Below, piece by piece: positions 38,603 to 50,231 of a stretch of DNA of 64,000 nucleotides. The stretch covers positions 874,501-938,500 of the forward strand of contig CAJHZI010000473.1 of NCBI GenBank assembly GCA_905160935.1. Reading direction: 5' to 3'. The first letter of the stretch is position 1. Every line of letters begins with the position of its first letter. The position numbers and the translations under genes are program-made. Source of the DNA: Enchytraeus crypticus. Taxonomy: Eukaryota > Annelida > Clitellata > Enchytraeida > Enchytraeidae. The notes under the pieces are model-generated. The model did no database searches. It saw only the letters and a list, made by a program, of their open reading frames with translations, and had not been told where the DNA came from.

Positions 38603-41600
38603 CTATCAATGCAGTGCAATCACATGTAAACCAGTAAAGGGTTTCGTTATTTTCAGTTTTTTTATTTATTTAAAATCAAATACTTTCCATGGTCTACTTC
38701 TACGCACATCTGCTAAAAGCAGATCGAATATCATGACACTATTAACGTTTACACAGAGAATTGAAAATAAATATGAACACCGAAATTGAAGCACGTCACA
38801 AAAATATCATTCGTAAAATATCATTTTCGTAAATAAATACAACATTCCAAGAGCATTTAGATGCCTCGGATAAAGCTTGAAAAATCCACCACCTTTGATA
38901 AATGCGAATTGTCAACTCTATATTACTATTTATTAGTTTTATTTTTTTAATTTTTATAGTTATTTAGCGTATCTTTATATTTATCTTTGTCCGTTCGCAC
39001 TAATGGATCTGAGAGAGATCAATATCGTGCCTAGAATCGAACAGTCAACCAATAGTAGGCCCAAGTACCAAAGAATTACTGTTAGATATTAATTTATATT
39101 GTTATTAGTAAGTGTAATTTTTACCATATATTATTTATGGTAGCCTAATTTTCACAGGGTTGTAAAACCCTTTGGTGAGCATAACAAATAAATCATTATA
39201 GATAAAATATGGACAGCGGCGCTTAGCTAGGAGTGTTGGTACTTCTTTCTCCCCATAGATCAACAGGTTTATCCATTCACAAAAGGCTATGTCTTACCCA
39301 TACCTCATGTAGCTTATAGCTTAGGAAAAATATGGTTTCTGAGTTGGTTGCCCGTTGCCTTCCTCAGTTATTTGCTTAGTCGAGTCGCCTCCTACGACAC
39401 GTGCAATTAACGTTTGGTCTATACATGATTATTAGATAAGCAGATATAAAGTTGAAAAGTTTCCATATACAGTGACCATTTTAAACATCAGACATGGTTT
39501 ATGGAAAATGAAACACACCGTAAACAAACATTTCTGCATCGTCACCGAATCTAAGTAAAATATAATAATGAAATTGTATAACTTATAACAGATCTATAAA
39601 TTATAACACGTATATATGAAGATAATTTGAGTGCAGCGTTCTCTTCAAAAATGTCTTTCTGAAAGGAGGTGGCAATAGCTTGTTCAGGTGTTCACACAAG
39701 AGGTTTCAAGGGGTTTTTAATTCTGTTTATATATTCCAGAGCTTTTCTAATGGAAGGGTGCATTGGATAAGAAATATATGACTGAAAGTAACACTACTAC
39801 AGTATAATTTAACAGCAGCAGCGAAACTTATATCCTAGACCTACTGTACAACCCTTAAACAGCATTTTATAATAATTTTTTATACAGCATTTTACAGCAG
39901 CATCACAAATTTTTACACGTAGCAGTTAATTGTATCTAATTGCCAAGAACAGTGTACATGTAGATATTCCGCAGCAACAACAATTATATAGCTACTAAAC
40001 GTATGTCGTTTACACATAACTAACATCAAGATCAGAAGCCTCAGTTTCAGATTAAGGAGATTTGACAGACTTAGCTATTCTCACAAAAGATTGACTTGCT
40101 TTTAGGGCTGATTAATCGATTAAGCAACAACAGTTAATCCGTAAAATTGGAGCTCTTCCTGTAGTACAGAAAGTCCAATGCACATATTCTAAATCGCCGT
40201 AGGTTTCTACGCTTATCCATGAGCATTACACGAGTCAACAAATTGATTCAATCTATTATAAACATAACAAAAATGCTTCTAAATCTTAATAATAAAATAA
40301 TTCCAAGTATTTATCAAATATCAATGTGACATTTGACACTTCTGTATTTCTGAACTGGTCTTCAGTCAAGAAAAACTCAATAAATGTTGCAAGTAAAATC
40401 TACCACCCTGCCTCTGTAGCTAAATTTTCCAACTACGATAACCTTACGGATAGGGGCAATGAGTTAGAAATAGGCGCACCCAGAGTGATATTAATGCGGA
40501 TTTACGAAGAAATCGTTACGGAAAGATAAAATGCGATTTCAAAGTGGAATAGCTTGGCTTGTAAATTTTAAAAAAAATGTCAATGCCCATTGCGTACGTA
40601 CGAGGTTCGTTCAGAGGGGCTTCACAATATAATAAATATATCATTGACTATATCAATTTTCACCAGATTTATGTCACGGAAGGGTTCTAAAGACGAAATC
40701 TAGACTGGACCAGGTTCATTAATTCTGTAAGTCTAAACTTTTAATAAAAATCTATAATAGTAGATAACTACTTCTCATTTTGTCCTTAAATTCCTTAATC
40801 TCCTTTAGATTTACAGTATTTCTACTCTTACTAAATCCGTACTTATCATAATCAGTATCATGTACAAATGGAGTGTATTGAAAATCACTTTAACGGCAGA
40901 AAAAATTACGTTAATGGTAGAGTATAATATAATATCAAGAGCATTTATTATATCTCTTCAGTGCACTGCCAAGTGGTAGGTTCAAGCCACACATTCATAC
41001 ACATAGTCTGCTTTCTCGCTAGATAAGAGCATTCCTTATATTAACAAATTAATCCCTTCACATTGTCGATGTCTTACCTATACCTTATGTAGCCTATAGC
41101 TTGGGAAAAGTATGGCTTCTGATGTTTTTTCCCGTTGCCTTCCTCAGTTAGATGGATTAAATACCATTTAATCCTGAGGGAAAATATCTTACGATGAGGT
41201 GGGTCCCCTCTTGCCATCCTCAGCTCCTGCCTTAGTCGCCTCTTACGTACACGCAGCATATTGTTTGCGGTTGCCCTATTCTGCAGTGGTTCAATCACAC
41301 GCGAGCACAAAACGGGGTTTATCATATAACAGCATTTATTGTTATCAATGTTTTAGTATTGACACATAACGGGGAAATGGAATGAGACTTAATAATGAAT
41401 AAGAGACCGTAAGTAATTGGAATTTCCATTGAGATTCTATTATAACTATAAGCCATTACAATTCTTTAGAATTTTCTTCGCTTATTGTCATTGTATTTTT
41501 TCAATTTCTATACGTTTAACACGACTACATTGATATATTTTCTGTAACAAATAGAGTCTACATATATTCAAAGAATTATCTGCAGTATATTTCTCAAGCA

Positions 41601-42307
41601 GTTTCCTGTCATACAATTATTTGATCAGCAGTATAGCACTATGCTGGTCGGATAGAGGTTGCTAATAGAAATTAATTAATTTAAATTGGTTTTATTTGAC
41701 ATTTTTATTTTTTTTCAAAATCATATTTGCTGAGACCATTTGAATGACAAAGGAAGTTAATTTTACTTTTGTATTTCTTACTTTTCTAACAAAGAGAAAT
41801 AAAGCAGTTGATTTTTATTAAATTTCACTGAAGAAAATTGATCTACCACAAACCACTTGGGATAAGTACGCTAGATGGAAGTATAAATCATTAGATAGGT
41901 CTCATGTGACATAGTGTTTAAACATTATTGGTACTGAGAAAGCTAACTGTGCAGAAGTTGCAAATATAAAGTAATAATACAATTCCTTTACTTTCTTCTT
42001 CGTTTATTTTCAATATAAGATTTTTAAATTTACATGTACATGTACCTACAACTATCATGATTCCAATTAGAAAATATTTCATTATTTAAAATTCAGCAGC
42101 CTAAACATTCGCATTTTCTACAGTATTTTTCTCATTGCTTTGCTACCTACAATTACTCTATCATAATTTTGTGATTACACTCCCTCATACATCTCAGGGT
42201 TACGGGGCCAAAGCTTTTAATTTCGCCGTAAAATCGGTAACTCCATTCTTTAGATCTCTAACAGCCAATACCAAATCTCAGATACATTGTCAACAAATTC
42301 TCACATC
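38603..42307. other. Intergenic region between kinesin and Rab3 3' ends
   Basis: Rep-4 copies at about 39225-39430 and 40955-41330 (CTATAGCTTGGGAAAAGTAT, TTGCCTTCCTCAG). The rest, including 39430-40950 and 41330-42300, is AT-rich. A 67-codon open frame at 40326-40529 has no recognisable motif and I do not call it a gene. Confidence 0.6.
42003..42008 (-). terminator. Candidate poly(A) signal of Rab3
   Basis: TTTATT on the plus strand reads AATAAA on the Rab3 strand, about 300 bp after the stop codon. It is the nearest canonical hexamer I see. Confidence 0.3.
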
Positions 42308-42507
42308 TCAGCATCGACAGGAGGATTGAGACCCCCCGGATTTCTTATCCGAGTCGTCCATGAGATGTCGAGACTGGGAATTGGTTAAGATGGCGGGGTC
42401 CGAGTCCAAACTCTCCGACATCTTGTCGCATATAATATCCACGATTTGCTCGAACACTGCCTTGACGTTGTGATTGTCTTTAGCAGATGTCTCGAAGAAT
42501 TTCAGAC
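42308..42507 (-). CDS. rab3: Rab3 exon 4 (SAK motif, hypervariable tail, CXC)
   Basis: Encodes [20 protein letters not shown], the [10 protein letters not shown] block, a variable Ser-rich tail and terminal CRC with TGA. The acceptor CCGCAG is preceded on the minus strand by a 27-bp tandem repeat. Confidence 0.97.
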
Positions 42508-45500
42508 CTGCGGAACGTTTAGAAATGCTAAATTAGAAATACATTACAATAAATACTAAATTAGAAATGCATTACAATAAATACTAAATTAGAAATACAT
42601 TACAATAAATACTAAATTAGAAATACATTACAATAAATACTAAATTAGAAATATATTACAGGAAATCTGAGTGTCTAACTGAATTAATATTGACAGTTCT
42701 GTTTGTGTTAATGCATTTCACTGCTGAATAAAATAACCATTTACTAAGCCATTTGTGAGAAATGACTCAACAGAAAAAGAGAAAATTAAATAAAATTCTT
42801 TCGGAATCCATACTTTACCAAATTAAATTTATGCTTAGTAAAAACCAAGCAATTGTGAAGGAATCAACATGCCAATGTGCTTTAGAACGTAAAATCAGGT
42901 ACTAATAATTATAATTAGCATTATGCACTTTGGACCAAACATTTCAAACACACGAGAGAGAGATAACATAGGCCTACTGATAGAATATTTATATGATATA
43001 TTGTCAAGTACTCTGGGACACTATTGTACGCCACCTTTCTTTTAATTAAAAATATAAACATTGATATGATCAAAATCTATTTCATAGAATGTTTCTGCAA
43101 ATCGCTAACAGTAGCATCCTTACATAACAATTAGCAAAAGATTACTATCTGCCATCATTGAAATCACTGTGTAGTTACAATAGTTATAATTCATAGTCAT
43201 AATAGATATAATAAATAGTTACAATAAATATAATATTTAAAATAGTCAGAACTAATAACTAAAATTGTAATAATAAGTAAAATAGTCAGACTTAATAGGT
43301 ATAACAGTTATAATTAATAGTTGTAATAGATATAATTAACTGGCTGGAGCCAGTGGCGATGTCTGTAAGAAACTCTAACGCGGATCAGTATGTGCGGGGT
43401 TCAAATCCTGGGCTCGCCCGTCACTGACATCGCTTTCGAGTAAGAAAACTAACGTTAATATTAGCTTTACCAGCTTTCTATAATAATTACAAGTTATAAT
43501 TAATAGTTATTAATCTATAATTTTATGATTATTAGATTATTTTTAAACGAATGAAAGAGATTATAGGGGATTGACTGATGTTATGGTACGAGACAGAGAG
43601 GAGTGGAAAAGATTTATTCGATTTCTGACTCTAACTAAAATTGGATTGAAGGGAAGATGATGCTGGTGCTAATGATGATGATGATGATGATGATTGCAGC
43701 TATCATTAATAGTTCTCTCTTAAGTGCACTGCCAAGTGGCAGGTTCAAGGTACATATTCATACTCAAAGTCCGTTTTCTTGCTCCATAAGATCACTCCTT
43801 AGATCAACAGGTTTAATCCCTTCACAAAGTCTATGCCTTATCCATACCTTAGATTGCCCATAGCTTCTGAAAAGTGTGGCTTCTGATGTGGTTTCTCGTT
43901 GCCTTCCTCAGTTAGATGGATTAATTACCATTTATCCTGGGATAGTTATAATAGTAATAATAAATAGCTATAAAAGCTAAGCCTCGGACCCATAGAGGAC
44001 GCTAGTTGTTTTCCTCGCTCAGTTGATACGACTCTCTCGTCATCCAGATCACATTTGTTGCCTACCAGCACGACCTGAGCATTATCCCATGAATAGGTCT
44101 TTATCTGCGTGCACCTGTATCAATCAATCAATCAATCAATCGACCCTTCTCCCAATCAATCATTTAATCGATCGATCAATCAATCAATCCATTCATTTTT
44201 CATTCATTCGTTCGTTTTTTCGTTCATTCGTTCGTTCGTTCGTTCCTTCACTCACTCACTCATTCACTCACTCATTCATTTATTCATTCATTCAGTCATT
44301 CATTCATTTATATATTAAAGAAAAATCAGTCAATTAATTAATGTAGCATCATCATCATCTTCCTTTAAATCCTAGTTTAACTAGGGTCGGGATTCGAATA
44401 GACTTTCAAGGTTTATCCAGTCGTTTTAGTTTTTGTAGCAATTTCTGGAGCCTAGGCGCTCACCAAGCCCTTTCTGACGTTGGTTTGGATCTTGCTTTTA
44501 TGTCGCATTGTAAGGCACGTGCATATTTACACGGTTGATCTATTCTTCAAGCAACCTGGACACAACACGGGCAATTAATTAATGTAGCAATTATAAATAA
44601 TATAAGCACTCAATCAATAAACCACAGCCATATAAATGTTAATCCATGGATAGATTCTAATCTCCGTACACCTGCATTTAGGTAATCAGCTAATCACATG
44701 AAATTGTAATCTATCTCAGTTTCTTCTTAAAATTGTCTCAGTCGATTTCAATAATGAAATAATTTCCTTAAATAATCGATTCACCAATCACTCAATATTG
44801 CAAAAGACTATCCCGTGAAACGGAGCAGATCTGTGTGACTTAAAGTCTGTCAATATGCTGTGAAAATGCTTGCAGTTGCTTGGTAAGCTCAAGTAACATA
44901 TGGCGTCATGTGACAAAAACAACAACGACGACAGCCATAAGAAAAATAGCAATACATAGTATGCGTATATCGTCTATGCCAATAATGAGCACTACGGGAT
45001 CAAGGCTACGCCGTAAAGCGTAAAAGTTTACGAGACATAGCAATCGGATGTTCTGGGAAGTAAGTAAAATAAAAGGAATTAAAGGAACGGAATTTTTCTT
45101 CAGCGAAAGGTACAAAATATGGACATCATATGAAGATGATACCTAAGAGGTTCTCTGCAATTCGAAGTTGGATTAGTATTTCGGTTCGTCCACTTAGAAA
45201 ATCATAATTGATTTAATAGCTCATTAATTGATTGGTGAATTAACAAATTCATAAAATGATTAATTGACTGACTGACTTAGTAATTGATTGATCGATCGAT
45301 CGGTCCATTGATTAATTGATTGATTGATCGATCGATTCATTTATTAATCAATCAATGATTGATTGATTGATATATTGATTGATTGCTCGATCGATCCATT
45401 GATTGCTTGATTTATTTATTGATTTATTTATTGCCTGAATGATTGATTGACTGATTGATCTATCAGTGACTCTAAGTTTCATACCAGTCATGCACAGCGT

Positions 45501-48500
45501 TGAATGACTCCTCGTTGGTGACGTCATACATGAGGATGAAGCCCATTGCTCCTCTATAATAAGCCGTCGTTATCGTTCGATATCGCTCCTGACCGGCCGT
45601 GTCCTACAATTAAATAATTAATCAATCAATCAATAACACAACTAATCTATGTTATCACATGAACATAACAATTTTTATAGAAAATTACACGTTAAATTTA
45701 TTATTATATTATTTATTATATTATTAATTAATAGCTAATAATTTATTTATTAATTCGATATAGTTCGATTTTGCTTATTTAATTAACTTGGATCTTAGAG
45801 TTATTGATGTTGTCATAGACGACATATAAACTTCGATACTTATTAGTTTAGTCGTGGCTGTTACGTTGTCAGGAGATACTCTGAATTACTCTAGCGGAGC
45901 AACTACAAGCATTGCTGGCCTATGAAGATCTTTAGCGATCATTAATTGACACAAAAGAGGTTGGAATAAGTGCCATGGACTGGTCATTTAATTTAAAAAC
46001 GGTAAGAGATTGTGTTACATGGACGATGCCTTTGTTATATATAATGTATCATTTATTTAATTTGTTTAATTAATTTTATTTATTTATTCATCACATTAAA
46101 AACATTAAGAAACGCAGGTAAAGCAAATAGAAAAGCGAAATATGGAAACGTTTGTGTGAACGAAAGATGCAGGCTATAGAAGCGCTTACATATTCCGGAT
46201 TTAGTTAATTAAAAGTGGAAAATTAATATATGAAGCTTAATGAATAGAATTATTGTATCCTACGTACAAGAGTGAAAGTAATCACAGTATAGTAGGTGTA
46301 TTCGTTAGAGTGTACGAGCAGATGTAGATTTTACAGTAAATTTATTGGAACAATATGTAAGCATCAGTTGATTTGTAAATTAAATATACTTAATAAAATA
46401 TTAATTAAATATTATTGCAAGGAATTAGTGAGTGATTCCAGATTATAATGAAATGAACTTGTGAACGGTGCGCTTATTCAAAACAAGGAACCTAATTCGA
46501 TATTAAAATGGTATTAGACAGGGAATTACTATAACTAGATCTCAAGATTTTACACATGTTATAAAAGCAATGAATGTACGTAATAATTGCAAAAGAAAAA
46601 ATAATATTTGTTAAATATTGAGATCCACTTTTTGTTAACATCAATAACATTTGAACTCGCATTCTTATTACTATATAAGCGTATTTCAATCTTAAAGTTA
46701 TTGCTCACTGCTAGTGAATACACTGAGATTAATTTTAAATCACCCACTTTACTCAGAATTAGTACGAATAAGGCAGACAATATAACGCCTAACTCCTTTG
46801 AAACGGCATTTTGCGCTGTATGAACGCAAATCAATGAGAGTGTTAGATTGCGACAAATGCGCACGAAGCAGTGTAACGAACTAGGCTTGAATCAACACGA
46901 TATCTAAAACACAGTAGGTATTACTACGTATCATATGACTCCTGAGTATGAAGCATTCTTTGACATCAAAGTCGATTAGATATAAATGTGGATTCGATAT
47001 ACTGCAGTGCGTCTCAAGACATCAATTAGACGTCATTTACAAGGTGTTTCCACTCTACCGTGTACTGCAAAGTGGAACGACCCAAGGAATATGTATTAGC
47101 ACTACAGTTACTTTCTCGTTGGAGCGCCAAGGCTCCAGAAATTGCTACAAAAATATTCAATTCAAAATTCAATTGCGAATTCAAAAGTCTCAAATAGGGG
47201 ATTGACTGATGGATGATATGATGTAGGACAGAGAGGATTTGAGACAGTCTATTTGCATCCTCATCCTAGTTAAACTGGGATTCAAGGGAAGATGATGATG
47301 ATGATGACTACAGTTGCTTTCTCACTCAGTAAGAGCACTGTGTTGACCAACTAAGTGACCCAACTGTATGGCTATTCCTTTATAAATCTTAAGTTGAAAA
47401 ATGTGTCTTTTGAGGTGGTTTGTCATTCAATCCTCAGCTACTACTGATTCCGCTCATACAAAACGCGCATGTCTAACACAGCGAAAGGAGTTAGTGAGTA
47501 AAGTCAATGGAGTCAATAATGAGCACAGTCAATGGAGGCAATAGTGAGTAGAGTCAATGGAGTCAATAGTGAGTAAAGTCAATGAAGTCAATAGGGAATA
47601 GAGTCAATGGAGTCATAGTTATTAGAGTCAATGGAGTCAAGATTGAGTAGAGTCAATGTAGTCAATAGAGAGTAGAGTCAATGGAGTCAATAGTAAGTAG
47701 AGTCAATGTAATCAATAGAGAGTAGAGTCAATGGAGTCAAGATTGAGTAGAGTCAATGTAGTCAATAGAGAGTAGAGTCAATGGAGTCAATAGTGAGTAG
47801 AGTCAATAGTGAGTAGAGTCAATGGAGTCAAGAGTGAGTAGAGTCAATGGAGTCAATAGCGAGCAGAGCCAATGGAGTCAATAGTGAGTAGAGTCAATGG
47901 AGTCAACAGTGAGTAGAGTCCATGGAGTCAATAGTGAGTAAAGTCAATGGAGTCAATAGTGAGCAGAGTCAATGGAGTCAATAGTGAGTAGAGTCAATGG
48001 AGTCAATAGTAGGTAGAGTCAGTGGAGTCAATAGTCTAATAGTGAGTAGAGTCAATAGTTTAACAAGCAATGCTGTATTCATTTATTGACCCTTGACATT
48101 AATTTATTGAATAATTCATTCGCTTCTTCGTTTGTTCGTTCATTCGTTCCTTCATCCATTCATTCATTGCTGAAATCACAGTAAATGCACACCATGTGAT
48201 TAGTACACATTGTGATTTAAATGCCATTCTTTCCAAATCTCGAATCCCCAGGAATGCATTTAAGATTGTAAAAATATTTGAACAAAAAATAAGACTATTG
48301 CATTGTGAATGAACTAGACGCTACCATTACAGCGCACAGCGGTGTTATCATTTCATCTAGTACTCGTATATATTGAATGTCAGCTATAGCAGTAAAGTCA
48401 TAATGCACGGGCATTTAGCTCACTATAGGCACTATATAAAAGCTTGCTGGAGTCGTACAGATCTACGAGTAATCATAGGCACAAGTGTTGATTTCAAGCC

Positions 48501-49901
48501 ATATTTGAGGACATATTAGAAGCCATATTTGAAGTCATATTTGAAGTCATAATTCAAGCCATATTAAGTCATAGATGCAGTCATATTTTAAGCCATATTT
48601 TAAGTCATGTTTGATCTTATAGTTAAAGCCATATTTTAAGTCATATGTGAAGTCATATTTGAAGACATATTTATTGTTATATTTGAAGCCATATTTTGAT
48701 TTGGACATTGGAACGAAATTATGCCATATCTTTCAAGTGAGGACTACAACATTACATAAATATAGATTAAATTTCCATAATTTGGTGTAGCTTATTTAAA
48801 ATGTCACTTCATTGATTGATTGGCTTAAAATGTTATCTGGCATAAAAGAACTATTATATGTGTTCTCGTCACAAATTTTGTAAGACCGAGTAGGTACCAC
48901 ACTCGCCTGATAAAAAGAATGTCATTGGTTCCACTCCCAGCCCAATAGTCTATGAGAGTCCCTTTGTATTAGGGAAACAGACGTTAAACTTAGCCTATTA
49001 TTCTTATATAGGCTCAGATTGCATTAAGATAACAAATGCATACGAAATTTGGCTTCAGTTAAAACTAGGCATATTATCACATTTAGATTTGGTAAATTAG
49101 CATATTAGAGCAAAATGGGGCAGATTATTAATGATTAAGGATTATTATTTATACATTCATCGTATTCATGGTCATAGATTCCTGATCTGTTATATCCACT
49201 ACTACGATTCACAAATGACTGGAAATGACTGGAAGACATTGGAATTTATAGGAAGACCGTTCTATATAACATTCTTGCGTAGAAATTTTGTGACAATAAT
49301 GAAGCAGCGTTGAAATGAAATGGTTTTCTATAAAATCCTTGAAAGTGTCTTTCCATCAGATATGAAACTGTGTATCGTATTGATCGTAAAGAATGAAAGC
49401 CGCTAATCTTATAATGGTCTCTAACAATGCTATTTACCGGTAGTATTGAAAATGTGAAAAGTGAAAATTGCATATTCGAGGCCCACAGTAAATATTAACT
49501 GTATTATACCTTGATATATAAAAAGAGTATTTAAAAATTAAATTTTATTACATTACATGTACAATATTATTTATTTTGTACCTTGATATAAAAACGATTA
49601 ATATAATTCGTGTAATATCCAATAATCTCCCTCACTCTCTCTCTCTTTTTAGTATTCTGCCAAGTGCAGATCCAAGGTACATATTCATACTCATATGCTG
49701 CTTTTACTATCCATCAAGAGAACTCAATGTATCACTTCACAGAAGACTAAGCCTTATCCATACCGTATGTAGCCTGTATAGTTTGAAAACATATGGCTTC
49801 TGAGGTGACTTCTATTTTCATTCGTCAGTTTTGCTCCGTCACATCTTCCTACCCATGTAGCTAACTGTTTATCCAGTCTTCGGTTTACCGGACACAGCAC
49901 G

Positions 49902-49951
<50 letters not shown>

Positions 49952-50167
49952 TATATATATATATATATATATATGTGTGTATGTATGTGTGTATATACAG
50001 TATATATATACATATATATTTATATTTATATATATACATGTTGAACAGATCGTCAAATAACGTATATATACGTACATGTATATATATATATATACATATA
50101 TATATATACATGTATATATATATACATGTATATATACATGTATATATGTATATATACATGTATATAT

Positions 50168-50231
<64 letters not shown>

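Noticed and set aside
40326..40529. 67-codon open frame with normal-looking composition
   Set aside because: No recognisable domain, no flanking exon structure and no repeat; too short to call without transcript data.
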